Of a stretch of DNA of 64,000 bases, positions 44,240 through 55,343 are shown in pieces (the stretch's first letter is position 1; every line of letters starts with the position of its first letter). Both the position numbers and the translations under genes were made by a program. The notes under the pieces were generated by a model. It did no database searches. It worked only from the letters and a program-made list of their open reading frames with translations, and was not told where the DNA came from. The stretch is from Plantago ovata (lineage: Eukaryota > Streptophyta > Magnoliopsida > Lamiales > Plantaginaceae). Where the stretch lies: contig CM051455.1 of assembly GCA_028274465.1 (NCBI GenBank), positions 101,740,942-101,804,941 on the forward strand, read 5' to 3'.

Positions 44240-44938
44240 GTTATTTTTTAACTCTCTTTTCACTCATATAATTATATAGTATATTTTTGTATTTCAGTTA
44301 ATAACTATTGTATTTAATGTTGTATGTGTGTTTTAACTAATTGGTATAAATTTATACATATTTAACAGGGTTTACCTGTCACATCATGACCTGACTACGC
44401 CTGGACTACCTTTTGAATTAATTAGTTATCATTGTTCCTGCATTGTCACGTTTACTTCTCTTATATTGTAAAAAATTACACCCACTCATAAGTTTTATTA
44501 CATATTGAAATTTTTTAACCTATGTATCCTACAAAACAAATTATGCCGTGGCAACACCACAAGTCTGTACTAGTTTAACTTTATTAGTTAAAATTATAAA
44601 TTTAATTTTAAATTTCCATCAAAATTCTGTCCGAAAGGCTATTGAAAAAATAAAAAAAAAATACTTGAACAACAGTGATCTCCTAATGAATAAGAGTGTT
44701 GGGCGGCTCTTATTCATTAGGAGCAGCCCGCTACGTGTCGGTATTATGCAAAAACAACATGTTGTTCATTTTTTTATTATTTTTTATTTATATGTATATC
44801 TTTTTAAATTTATAATACAAATTGTCTATTTTGGAGTGATAAATACCAAAAGTATTATGAAGATTGTGATTATGCAGTAGTAGCACTTTATTTTAAGTTC
44901 ATAAATTGAAAAGTTATACGATATATATTTATTATCTA
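44240..44938. other. 3' flank of the decayed Helitron, non-genic
   Basis: AT-rich. No recognisable Helitron 3' terminus: a CTAGT at about 44563 lacks a good stem. It contains the perfect hairpin listed separately. Confidence 0.5.
44680..44723. repeat. Perfect 17-bp inverted repeat (hairpin)
   Basis: CTCCTAATGAATAAGAG and CTCTTATTCATTAGGAG are exact complements separated by 10 nt (TGTTGGGCGG). No TSD or transposon ends are evident around it. Confidence 0.9.
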
Positions 44939-45478
44939 TTCCCTCCCATTTTAAAGACATGTCGTTTTAGTCATTTCATCAATATTAAGAAACAATGATT
45001 ACACCCTATTTATAGGTAACTAAAAAGTTAAAGTAATAAAAAAACACTCACAATATCTCACCTATTAATAGGAATGTAACGCTACCGATTTTTGAAAATA
45101 AAATTTTCTCAGAAAATAAAATTTTCTCAGAAAATAAAGTAATTTTAGAATTTGAAAGCAACGGTAGTCAATAAATGCAGAATAACAGACTTTGGCGCTA
45201 CAACGCTTACAAAATCAAAAGAGTAACGGTTCAACAGTAACTAAAATAATTCAAAATAACCAAACCAACGGATACTGAAGAATTTAAATAGTTTTTCTTC
45301 TTATTTCGAAAGAACAAAAATCCCAATGTAACACCCAATCCCAACTCTCAGTCGCTGGACGCCTAGGCTTGTTTGCCTTCGAAAGAATCTACAAGGAAGG
45401 AATTTTGAAAACAGAAAGAGTGTGAGATGAAGGATCTCAGTGAGGTTCAATTTATAACAAACAAAAAAGATTAACAGT

Positions 45479-45630
45479 TTTTTTTTAATAATCGAACCAT
45501 TACAATTTCACAAGTATCATTACAAAGCTAGTAATAAATTATAAATAATCCCGCACTTGGCGAGAATTGAACCTATGACCTCTAGTGTCATGACGCCTCA
45601 GTCTAACCAATTGAGCTAGACCTCATTGGT
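45479..45630 (-). mobile_element. tRNA-derived SINE with 12-bp TSD
   Basis: On the minus strand: ACCAATGAGG head, box A TAGCTCAATTGG (45607-45618), box B GGTTCAATTC (45564-45573), a short non-tRNA body, and an A-run tail (T run at 45479-45486). The flanks AAGATTAACAGT (45467-45478) and AAGATTAAAAGT (45631-45642) agree at 11 of 12 positions. This is a complete RNA-polymerase-III SINE of 152 bp. A functional tRNA is excluded by the unpaired acceptor ends. Confidence 0.85.
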
Positions 45631-46182
45631 AAGATTAAAAGTTTTTAAAAGAAAGCATAACACATAAGACAACAGATAGAGACATACAATTAACAGAACA
45701 GAGAAGACAAACAGATAACAGAACAAAGCAGATTTCGTTGGTGCAGGCTGCCTTATTGATCCTACTCCCAGATTGTCCTTATAACTCCCTCCAGAGATGG
45801 CCTTCTCTAGACAGAAACAGAGCACCGTTTGGGGTGAACATTGTCTTCTAGTTTTTGCAAATAAATAACTTTGGGGTGAACACTCACCTCAAATCTTGTG
45901 AGCAAGAATCACAGAAAGTACAGTGAATTACAAACTAACGGACGGAGCACCTAAACATAAAACGACTAATGACTACGATTTTCTAGGCAGGAATGGATTC
46001 CTTTTTCGAAAAGTGGATGCTAGCCTGATGTCAAACCTATCGAATGTTGAGTTTGCAGCCCTCTAACTAGGGGGCAATCTTGCCTCCGATTTATTTTGTA
46101 TCACGAGATGACTAGATGTTACTAACTAGAAGTCGAAAGGAAAGTCAAAACTGTAAAAGCTAAAAGTTCGAAGGAAAAGTGG

Positions 46183-46262
46183 TGAAGGTGGGGTTTGAAC
46201 CCGAGACCTCTAAGTTAGTCAACAACACTTAACCAACTAACCTGACAAAAGTATTTAACTTA
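46183..46262 (-). repeat. Second tRNA-like module (box A/box B) in the solo LTR
   Basis: On the minus strand, GTTAGTTGGTTAAGTG (box A-like, 46226-46240) and a perfect box B GGTTCAAACCCC (46190-46201) are spaced as in a tRNA. There is no obvious A-tail or TSD. It may be an older SINE remnant or an LTR-internal pol III-like segment. Confidence 0.5.
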
Positions 46263-47763
46263 ACTTTCGGAAGTAACACAATTGAAAAACAAGACATAGA
46301 AAATCAAGAACATTCAATGTTCACATATTTTTAGAAAGGTTTAAACGGTTTTAAGGAATGACTCTTTTACCCTCGGTTCCAAAGATTACCAAAATACCCC
46401 CCAGTTCAGTAAAAGCAAAACAGTACATTTTTCAGAAATCACAAAACCAGCTCATACCTTTAACTTTAATACTATTCGGTTCAGAAACAACATGAAAATC
46501 CAGTTTTACCCTCGAAGTAAAATTGCAGAAAAACCTCTCAAGTTTCACAAATCATATATTAACCCCACAACTTTCAGAAATGCACAACTGTCCACATAAG
46601 AACCATAAAACTACTATTCAGCCCTCTGTCGGTCAAATTAAGTCAACTCAGTCCTAATCCAGAATCCAAACAGTCTTGATTCAGTCTTAAATGGTCCAGT
46701 TTCAGACTTAAGGTCAAGTTAAAGTTCCGATTTTGGGTCAGGTCGAAGAAGAGGGGTAAAAAGGTCCAGTCAGACTCGAGTAGGGGCATAATCATCCAAA
46801 ATGGAAAATAAAAGTAAAACATAGAAGAAAAGAACAGAGCACTACCTTGGGGAGAAGATACGAGATTGAATCTGATAACCTTTCAATGAAACAAACAATG
46901 AAACACGGGATAGAATCCCAATCACGGGTTAGTTTCAAGAAGACGAGAGAAGAATGAACCGATCAGAGCAAGATAGGGGCTTACCGGAATAGTACAAAGA
47001 AAATCGGAGCAATACGGGGCAGAGAACGGGCAGATTGGAGCATGAATTCGATGATGATGATGCCTCGTTTATGATGTGCCGATGGATGGTGATGATGGGA
47101 TGATGAAGAGATGATGATGGTGGTCGTATTGATGATGAAGACCGAAGAAGATGATGATGGGTTCGGTATGATGGTTGAAGGTGAGGATGGGGACGAAAAT
47201 TGGATGATGAAAATGAGTTTGTTTTCCTTTCTTTGATGGTGGCTGCGTAGACGAATGTGAAGAAGGGAAATGAAAATGAAAGTAAGATTTAGGTTTAGGG
47301 TTATGCGTTTAGTTTAGGTTGATGGGCCAATAAAGAATGGACTAGACGGAAGATTGGACTTTTAGCTCAAATCTGAAAATTGAAGTCTTGAGCCCAATTA
47401 AACTGAAATTTCAATTGACCCAGTTGAATCAAAGAACGAATTATCCAAATTAACGGTTCGATGCCCATATCGGTTACGAATTTAAATTCTAAATCGAAAA
47501 CGAAGTCGTAGATAGCAACGAGAGTAAAAAATGAATAAAATCAATAAATAATAAAATAATAATAATAAAAATAAAAACTGAGTTATTACAAGGAAAGTAC
47601 CTATTAATAATATAGGCAATCATGAGAAATATACTAAAACGACAACTATTTTCAAAATAGCTAAAAATCTAAAACGTCAATTATAATAAATGGGATGGAG
47701 TATGTAATAATGCTCTAGACCACACAATTGAAATCAAATTGATTGATTTCAATTTCAATTTGA

Positions 47764-47890
47764 TCGAACCATGACTCTAAACGAACCATGACTCTTACGT
47801 AACACAACTTAAACGAACCAATTAAAGAATTTGACGAACCATGACTCTAAATTATTAAATCGATTTAATAACAACCATGACTTTAATTAA
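47764..47890. repeat. Repeats of CGAACCATGACTCTA
   Basis: Three close copies of CGAACCATGACTCT and one diverged (CAACCATGACTTTA) within 125 bp, between the MITE and the truncated retroposon. Confidence 0.65.
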
Positions 47891-47908
47891 CCAACGAGCT
47901 ATGTTTTT

Positions 47909-47925
47909 ACTAATTAATAACGTTA
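47909..47925. repeat. Left 17-bp TSD of a truncated retroposon
   Basis: ACTAATTAATAACGTTA, identical to 48237-48253. Confidence 0.9.
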
Positions 47926-48236
47926 GACTTGATAATTCGTCTTCTAGCTGAGTTATCTAAACTTACAACGAAAGATATTCCCCTCCGTTGGACTTGATTA
48001 GAATTAGCTTAATAATACCCCCTACTCTTGGCATCTTGCTAGTAAGATTGATATACTAGACGAGGGGGTGATCAAGTTTTGGTATGAACATAACGGGTTT
48101 GAGATTGTCTATGATTTTATACTCTTCTTGGGTTTTGGTGGAGCGGAGATCTTATTGTGCATCACTTGTGCACCTGTTGCGTAAATGTACTCTTGTTTTT
48201 TATTAATAAAAGTTATTTTTGTTGTTTAAAAAAAAA
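47926..48236 (+). mobile_element. 5'-truncated LINE-like retroposon
   Basis: 311 bp ending in TTTATTAATAAAAG...TTGTTTAAAAAAAAAA, a 3' UTR-like end with a poly(A) tail, enclosed by identical 17-bp TSDs. No ORF remains. Truncation, tail and long TSD are the signature of L1-type target-primed reverse transcription. Source element not identified. Confidence 0.85.
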
Positions 48237-48253
48237 ACTAATTAATAACGTTA
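48237..48253. repeat. Right 17-bp TSD of the truncated retroposon
   Basis: ACTAATTAATAACGTTA, partner of 47909-47925. Confidence 0.9.
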
Positions 48254-48328
48254 ATTAATTACAGTTGCAGTTTAAATTAATAATTTCTCTCACCTCAAAT
48301 TTCCTCCACTAACCCTTATCATCTTCTT

Positions 48329-48792
48329 TTGTTCTTTTCTTCTCCATCATATACACAGACAACAATACGGCTCTTCCCCATCTTTTTTCCTTTTTTCTTT
48401 TTCATTTCTCTCTATTTCTTCCATCTTTCAAATCTACATATCCAGGCCTCAAACAGTTGGGAAATGGAATTGGAGAGTCTTGGTTTAGATTGGAATCGGA
48501 GAGTCTTGGTTTTAGATCGTTGCAAGTTTCACAAGGAAGATGTCTGGAGGAAAAGGGAATTTGGGGCTGCAAGAGGAGATGGTATCAAAGACGGCAGAAG
48601 ACCTACATTTATCAAAAAAGGAATATGTCGAAGAAGATGACGTCTGAAACTCTCAATTCGCAGGTCAGAATTTTTTTTATTTTTTTTTCCGTTAATTGTT
48701 TCTTTTCTGAATCATAAAAGGAATCCTACACTATGATGAATTCTGATAGAAATTGGTTTCCAGTTTTATTTAGACATGGTATCTCTGTAAAC
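48329..48792 (+). other. Leader-like and exon-like sequence, unrecognised
   Basis: A CT-rich stretch (48340-48430) precedes an ATG at 48464 and a short open frame containing two near-repeats of GGAGAGTCTTGGTTTAGAT. It runs to about 48663, where CGCAGGTCAG resembles a donor. The protein is not recognised. It is cut by the LTR element at 48793. Confidence 0.3.
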
Positions 48793-49369
48793 TGTCACAA
48801 AAATCCTTGACTATCGAAATTTGGGGGACTCATGATATGGGAATAAAGGTCCTAGCCCTCGAAAGGCCCATCCTCGAAGTTACCCCCGAACAGCCTATAT
48901 ACCACTAATATAATAGACTTTCGGATATAAAAGGGGTATGGCCCTCGAAAAGAAGTAATCGAACCGTCGAACCGTGCAAGGCTAAGTACCGAAAGGAACC
49001 AACAAGTTAGGGCCCCCCGAAAGATACCGATACTTGACATTACCCAGATCTAGAGCGCCGTCTTGTCCGGATAAAAGGGGACATCTCACAGAAGAGGGAC
49101 CCGTCGCGTGTCCTCTATAAAAAGCCCTTATCCATCACATTCACAAGGTTAATTTCTCTCTTCTTCCCCATGCACCCATAATTATCTCATGTCCCTTTAC
49201 GTTAACTCAGGCGCGGCCTGACTAAGGCAGACCGCCGTGCCGGCCCCTCCCCTCTAGCACCCCGTTTCACTATAGGTACCGGACTTCTACAGTAAATATA
49301 CTCAACCTAAGTGTCATCTTCGTTGAGAGGTGGTGAGGTAAGTCCCTTGAACGGAATTTGCCATCATCA
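48793..49369 (+). mobile_element. 5' LTR
   Basis: Begins TGTCACAAAAATCC and ends TTTGCCATCATCA (577 bp). A TATA box TATAAAAAG lies at 49116. Within the first 50 bp it holds AAATTTGGGGGAC, which looks like a polypurine tract, so the conventional LTR might start just after it. However, the identity with the 3' copy begins upstream, at TGTCAC. Confidence 0.85.
49116..49124 (+). promoter_or_regulatory. TATA box of the 5' LTR
   Basis: TATAAAAAG after GTGTCCTC; the 3' LTR has TATAAATAG at 59878. It would drive the genomic RNA. Confidence 0.6.
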
Positions 49370-49372
49370 TCT

Positions 49373-49390
49373 TGGCGCCGTCTGTGGGAA
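49373..49390 (+). promoter_or_regulatory. Primer-binding-site region
   Basis: TGGCGCCGTCTGTGGGAA lies 3 bp after the LTR, where the tRNA primer pairs. This junction sequence is widespread in plant Ty3/gypsy elements. The tRNA species is not assigned. Confidence 0.55.
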
Positions 49391-49406
49391 ACGGTGACGG
49401 AAAGCC

Positions 49407-51340
49407 ATGGTGAAGCGGAAACAGCCCACTAGCACTATGAAAGACAAGGAACCCATAAGTGAACCTTTGAAGGACCCCACCCTTGAGGATGGATATGTGT
49501 TGGAAGATGACGAGATTCCCCTTGACGAACTGGACCCCATCCGCTCGAACTCGGGGGAAGAATCCGGAGAAACCGTCAAGCCCCCTGACCCTCTGGCGGA
49601 GCCCCAAGTTCTGATTACCGAAAGTCGGCTCAAAGACTTAATGCGTTCCGTGTATGAGGAGGCCCACCCCCCACCCGATAAGGAACGCCCAAAGAGCGTG
49701 TCCGTCCGGAGTAGGCTAGACCATCGGCCTAGAGGAAGCCAAGAACCTACCCAAGATCATACCTCACGGAGCAGTGAGAGGACTCGTACCGATAGTTCCG
49801 TGGTTCTCCCTCGAAACAGGCAAAAGGACCCGGATAAAGATACCCAAGCCGGAAAGAAACCCCGTCAAGAACCCCTGCGTAGCATCCCCGAAATTGACAT
49901 TTCAGACGGAGAAGATTCTGATGTCGAAAGGGAAGCTCTCGAAAGGAAGCTAAAGAAGTATGAGCACCTCCTCAAGGAACACGACCGGAAAAAGGCAGAT
50001 CCAAGGGATCGCAGGCCAACCCATAAAGTTGACCATTGGAGAAGGGAGGACGAGCGCGGAGCTCGGATGTACGGCTTCACAAAAGGACGCCCCACTCGGG
50101 AGACGGGCTTCGCACCCAATCCGCTGTCCTCCAGGCTCATGAGCCATTCGATCCCCCCGGATTGAAGAATCCCCAAGAATCTCCCCAAATTCGCCGGAGA
50201 CACGTGCCCACATGAGCACCGAGTAAAGTATGAAAATATGATGCAGATGCACGGGCATGATGATAAGGCCATGGTAATTGTATTCCCGGGCACCCTCGAA
50301 AGCGTGGCCACTGAATGGTACTATAATATGCCGGCCGGTTCGATTCGATCGTACACGGACCTAGTACGGGCGTTCTTAGGGCACTTCACTGATTATAAGA
50401 AATCCCGGCAAGCGAGCAGTTGTCTCCAAGACATCATACAAAAGGAGGACGAACCGCTCCGACGTTGGTGGCAGCGCTTCAACGCCGTAGCTTTGCAAGT
50501 CGATGATCATCCAATGCACTTTAGGAGACAAACCTTATTCTCGAACACCCGGAACCGAGGATTGGCGTCCGAGGTCTCCCGAGAAAAACCCGAGACGTCG
50601 GAAGCCCTCTCGAACATCGTGAATAAGTACATCGAAGAAGAAAGGATGAACAAAGAGGCCAAACTCGCCTTCGACCCCCCAGCCGGGATAAGGATCGCTA
50701 TCCCAAGAGAGACCCGGTTGCTAGTTCGATACCTGAATACCGGGGGAGCGGTGATCCCGGGGGAAGGAGACTCCCAAGAAGGAATCCCCGGCCCATCAAG
50801 TATCCACAAAGGAAAGTTTTTTCCCTCATCGAAAAAGAGCCGTTCGTCGTATGGCCCAAACGACACAAGGAAACCAACACCACCCGAGGGTCGGACGATT
50901 ATTGCAGATTCCATAAACAAGTCGGGCATACAACCGACAAATGCATCGAACTTATGGCTGAGTTGGATAGACTCGTGGCACAAGGGTACGCACGGGATTA
51001 TAAAGATCCCGATGGTATCCTCACCATCCGAGTAGTTGAGAAGCGGAAGTCTGAGATAGTTCGACCCCCTTCCTCTCGACCCCCACTGCCGATGCAATCC
51101 GAGGTTTTCCTTGAAGCCCGAGAGAACCACCTTGAGGAACTCAACCAAGACAACAATCCTATCTATGACGAGATCAGATACATCGCGGGTGGATCCACCG
51201 GAGGGGACTCTCGAAAGGAAAGGGATCGAACTTCCCGAAGAATGCGCAATGCCTACGCGGAAAGTAAGCCCATCTTCAGCATAGGACAGGTCGAAAGTCA
51301 AAGTCACATCCTCACTTTCGAAGAATCGGATATCCCTCAC
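49407..51340 (+). pseudogene. gag region (N-terminal extension, gag core, zinc knuckle), broken
   Basis: From ATG at 49407 a charged 252-residue stretch with a coiled-coil-like ALERKLKKYEHLLKEHDRKK runs to a TGA at 50163. The core then continues (NLPKFAGDTCPHEHRVKYE, WYYNMPAGSIRSYTDLVRAF, FNAVALQVDD) in another ORF to 51035. The knuckle-like YCRFHKQVGHTTDKC (50900-50945) lies in the next frame, so a frameshift separates it. Gag forms the particle that packages the RNA. Confidence 0.8.
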
Positions 51341-51760
51341 CCCGACACTACGCGAGGCCAAGACCCTAACTTCCCATTGGTCATCTCCATGGTCATTTCT
51401 GGCTTCCCCGTAAGAAAAGTCCTCGTAGATACAGGGAGCTCGGTAAATGTGATCAACACTGCCACCCTGAGAAAGATGAAGATTGAAGGAAAAGGAATGG
51501 CCGAAGTAGCCACAAAACTTTCCGGTTTCGGGGGTGCGATTGTAAAGCCCTCGAAACCATATGATTATTGACCTCCCTAGGAGAAAATCAAGCGAGAGCC
51601 ACCCACCATTGCCAGTACGTAGTGGTAGACTCCCCCATGGGATACGTGCTTTTCGGGCGCCCCGGAATCAATCAGTTCCAGGCTGTAGCGTCCACTTACC
51701 ACTTAAAATTGAAATTCCCCTATCGAAGGAGGGGTAGGAGAGGTCCGCGGCGACCCTAAG
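51341..51760 (+). pseudogene. Retropepsin-type protease region, broken
   Basis: LVISMVISGFPVRKVLVDTGSS with the catalytic DTG at 51428-51436, then NVINTATLRKM. A TGA at 51569 interrupts it, then HHCQYVVVDS and YVLFGRPGINQF follow. It would cleave the Gag-Pol polyprotein. Confidence 0.82.
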
Positions 51761-51829
51761 GAAGCATGGGAATTCTATTGCGCGTCCACTCGACCACGCC
51801 AGCCTAGCATCGAATCATCTCAAGACGAG

Positions 51830-53219
51830 CCCCCCGAAAGAGACGCGTCGAAAAGACGGTGTATGGCCGTACAAAGTGAAGCTTTCGATTTCCCCCAAGA
51901 CCTCCCCGAAGGAAAAGAACGAATGACACCTTGTTCGGAAGTAAAATATGTCATCCTTTTCGAAGGTGACGGAAGGAGGATCACACGGATGGCGGCAGAC
52001 CTCCCCGAGGAACTGGAGTTAGCCCTCGCCCTTTTCTTGAGAAAAAATTCTGATGTTTTCGCATGGAACACCGACGATCTCCGAGGAATTGACCCCAAGA
52101 TTATGGTCCACCGACTCAATGTCGACCCCAAGGCTAAACCCATAAGCCAAAAGCAAAGAAACTTCAGCAGGGAAAAGAACCTCATAATAGAAGAAGAGGT
52201 GTCGAAGCTTTTGAGAGCTAGACACATTCGACCCACTCAATTCTCCGACTGGTTATGCAACGTCGTCCTCGTTAGTAAGGGAAAGGGGAAGTGGAGAATG
52301 TGCAATGATTTCACGGACCTCAATAAACATTGCCCCCGAGACCCATACCCCCTACCTCGCATAGACCAGTTAGTTGATTCGACCGCCGGAGCGGAGCGAT
52401 TAAGCTTCATGGATGCTTTCCAAGGATACTACCAAGTCCCAATGGCCCGAGAGGACGTGGACAAAACCGCCTTTGTCACTCACTCGGGAGTTTTCTCTTT
52501 CCGAGTAATGCCTTTCGGCCTCAAGAATGCCGGAGCCACCTATTAGCGCTTAGTGAACATGATGTTCGAACAAGAGATAGGGAAAACTATGGAGGTTTAC
52601 GTGGACGACATGCTTGTTAAAAGTCTCGAAGCCAAAAACCACGTCCGAGATATCGGAAAATGTTTCGAGGTATTGAGGAAATTCGAGATGAAGTTGAACC
52701 CCGCCAAGTGTACCTTCGGAGTCAAAGGAGAAAAATCTTAGGATACATGGTCACTCAGAGGGGAATCGAAGTCAACCCCGACAAAATCAAAGCCATCCTT
52801 GATTTTTCGAGCCCCCAAAACATCACGGAAGTACAAAGGTTGGTAGACAGGATAATAGCGCTAAGCCGATTCATATCGAGATCAGGGGAGAAAAGCCTAC
52901 CATTTTTCAAAGTCCTAAGAAATAGCAAAAATTTCGAGTGGAACGAAGAAGCCGAAAAAGCTCTAACCGAACTGAAAAACCACCTCTCGAAACCACCATT
53001 GCTGTCGAAACCAAAGGACGGAGACACCCTCTACTTACACGTTGCCATCTCACAAGAGGTAGTTAGTTCGGTGCTGGTCAGAATGGAAGGAGGGTTACAT
53101 CACCCGATTTACTACTTGAGCAAAGTCCTTACTAAGGCGGAAGTAAATTACCTGGATATAGAAAAATTGGCATACTGCGTCGTACTCGCGGCGAGAAGAC
53201 TTCGACCCTATTTCTAGTC
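51830..53219 (+). pseudogene. Reverse transcriptase and RNase H, broken
   Basis: RT motifs: LLRARHIRPTQFSDWLCNVV, WRMCNDFTDLNKHCPRDPYP, SFMDAFQGYYQVPM, VMPFGLKNAGATY, and catalytic YVDDM at 52598-52612. A TAG at 52544 replaces a glutamine codon just after GATY. A second stop and frame change near 52739 separates the thumb and the RNase H part (LGYMVTQRGIEVNPDKI, SRFISRSGEK, LYLHVAISQEVVSSVLVR, YYLSKVL). A TAG at 53217 closes it. Confidence 0.88.
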
Positions 53220-53439
53220 ACACACAATAGTAGTCCTTACGTCACAACCATTGAAAAGGATCCTCGGAAAGCCCGATTTTTCCGGAAGGCTCGTCAGGTG
53301 GTCGGTCGAACTTATGGAGCACTCTATCGAATTCCAAGCCCCTCGATCCAAACAAGCCCAAGTGGTGGCGGATTTCTTCCTCGGAGTAAAAGAGGAAATT
53401 AGCCTCGTCTACGCCCTCGAAGAATCTCTGAAGGGGGAG

Positions 53440-53860
53440 AACCTCGAACCCAGATGGGACATCTACGTGGACGGTTCTTCCACTCGAGGACAATGAGGGG
53501 TTGGAATCCACATGACCGACCCCGTGGGTACATAGGTGGATTTCGCCGTTCGACTAGCTTTTCTAGCAACAAACAACGAAGCTGAGTACGAGGCCGTTCT
53601 CATCAGACTCCGACTCTCCTTGGAAGGGGGAGCGAAACATGTGCATTTACGGACTGATTCCCAGTTAGTGGCCCAACAGCACCTCGGCACGTTCGAGGCC
53701 AAGGAAGAGCCCATGAAACTCTACCTTGCCGAACTCAAGCAGATGGTCTCTAAATTTCAAAGTGTCGAGATATCACAAGTATCTCGAACACTTAACAAAG
53801 TAGCCCACGGACTCGCCAGATTCGGGAGCTCATCACAAACGATAGCTACCCGACAGGTAT
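53440..53860 (+). pseudogene. Second, archaeal-type RNase H (Tat-lineage hallmark), broken
   Basis: WDIYVDGSSTRG then a TGA (53495) and GVGIHM, then a TAG (53533), then NNEAEYEAVLIRLRLSLEGG and LRTDSQLVAQQHLG. Acidic residues of the RNase H fold are recognisable at VDGS, EAEYEA and TDSQ. This extra RNase H is known from Tat-lineage elements such as Ogre and Retand. Confidence 0.82.
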
Positions 53861-54114
53861 TGAACCCACCCTTTGAAATATACTTTAAAATGGGGACAAC
53901 CTCCACCATATTACTCACTTTATCTCAACAGATCACTCTCATGACGGTCCAAAGACCGGCCATTGGCGAAAATAAACTCAAGAGGCAAAGGAAACTTGAA
54001 GTAGTCACCATTAATGATAACCCCGAATGGTTAACAGATATCAAGGTAGACGCTCGAAAAACCACTATCTCGCCCCCTAATTTCGACCCTCAAACTAATT
54101 TCGGGCCACTCGCC

Positions 54115-55343
54115 CAAATGCCTTTTTTGCAGCTTTATAAGCAGGGGATCGTACCCGCTGACAAAGGACAGGCTCGAAGGTTAAGACGACGATCCCAATA
54201 CTTCATCTGGAACGGCTCGGAGTTATATAAAAGATCCTTTGACGGACCTCACCTAAAGTGCTTGAACAAAGAGGAAGCCCGAAACGTATTAGAAGAAATA
54301 CACACCGGGAGCTGCGATAACCATTCGGGGGGGGGGGGAGGGCTCTTGCCCAAAAAGTCCGTCGACAAGGCTTCTACTGGCCTACGATCATTGAGGACTC
54401 CAAGTCCAGATTCCGAAGATGCGACGAATGCCAGAGATTCGCACGACTAAGTAAAGCACCCGGAGAGCCAATGTTACCGATCCCCATATCCTGCCCTTTC
54501 GACCGATGGGGAATCGACATCGTAGGAAAGCTCCCCACTTCCACTAACCAAAAGAAATTTTTGATTGTGGCTGTCGAATACTTCTCAAAGTGGGTCGAAG
54601 CAGAAGCCGTTTCGAAGATCACGGAAGGAGTAGTCCAAAACTTCATATGGAGAAACATAATATGTCGTTTCGGGCTCCCCAGACTCCTTACGCCCGATAA
54701 CGGGACACAATTTACAGGAAAAAAGATCCAATCTTGGTGCAAGGAACTGGGCATAAAACAAACCTTCACGTCGGTAGGGCATCCCCAAGCAAACGGCATG
54801 ACCGAGGTCACCAACAGGACCATCATCCACAACCTCGAAAAGCGGTTAGGGAAATCGAAAGCAGACTGGGCAGAGGAATTACATGGAGTGTTATGGGCCT
54901 ATCGAACCACTCAAAGAACGGCCACTCAGGAAACCCCGTTCTGCATGGTCTATGGGTCGGAGGCCGTCATCCCCTGTTAGATAGCGGTTGAAACATTCCG
55001 AGTCACGGAGTACGACCCCAGCCAAAACAGGGAATCTCGGGTCATGGAGCTGGACTTGCTCGATGAAAAAAGGGAAAACGCCCGGCTGCGTATTTTGAGA
55101 TACCAAGCAATGATGACCGAGGCCTACAACAAGAACCTGGTCCGCCGCGATCTGAATATAGGCGACGTGGTACTAAGGAAAGCCAACATCCTCGAAAATG
55201 TAGGCAAATTTCAAGAACCATGGAAAGGGCCCTTCCGAGTCATAGAAGTCCTATCCAACGGATCATATCGACTTGAAGATCTCGAAGGTCATCGCATCGA
55301 ACGACCATGGAACATCAAAAACCTGCGAAGGTATTACCCCTAG
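54115..55343 (+). pseudogene. Integrase, broken
   Basis: The zinc-binding region contains LEEIHTGSCDNHSGG and, in a second frame, CDECQRFA. The two frames are split by a 10-G run at 54339. The catalytic core has D at GIDIVGK (54516), D at TPDNGTQF and E in NRTIIHNLEKR. A TAG at 54978 follows SEAVIPC. The C-terminal part includes GDVVLRKA and GPFRVIEVLSNGSY, a DNA-binding-like GPF/Y segment. Integrase joins the cDNA to the chromosome. Confidence 0.87.
54339..54348. repeat. Poly-G run causing an integrase frameshift
   Basis: Ten consecutive G within CATTCGGGG...AGGGC. The codons on either side are in different frames. Slippage in vivo or a sequencing-length error would both change the frame. 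Confidence 0.8.

Larger units (their letters stand above)
45075..47590. mobile_element. Solo LTR (about 2.5 kb) with perfect 5-bp TSD
   Basis: TGTAACGCTACC at the start and GAGTTATTACA at the end give inverted TGTAA/TTACA termini. The flanks AGGAA (45070-45074) and AGGAA (47591-47595) are a perfect TSD. No internal domain or second LTR. TGTAAC...TTACA termini are common in Ty3/gypsy chromovirus LTRs, but the lineage is not proven. It hosts a SINE and a second tRNA-like module. The strand cannot be set. Confidence 0.82.
44939..47700. mobile_element. Stowaway-like MITE, split by a solo LTR
   Basis: The left end TTCCCTCCCATTTTAAAG and the reversed right end CTCCATCCCATTTATTAT are similar. Both arms continue to CGTTTTAG. 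The flanks are TA at 44937-44938 and TA at 47701-47702. Without the 2.5 kb LTR it would be about 245 bp, a usual MITE length. The two halves meet at CTATTAATA, part of which is duplicated at the LTR borders. Confidence 0.7.

Noticed and set aside
44559..44567. CTAGT as the 3' end of the 35-44 kb Helitron
   Set aside because: There is only a 4-bp stem (GTGG/CCAC) upstream, with the wrong spacing compared with the other three Helitron ends.
45548..45626. A tRNA gene on the minus strand
   Set aside because: Box A and box B are present, but the acceptor arms do not pair, and the unit has a tail and TSD, so it is a SINE.
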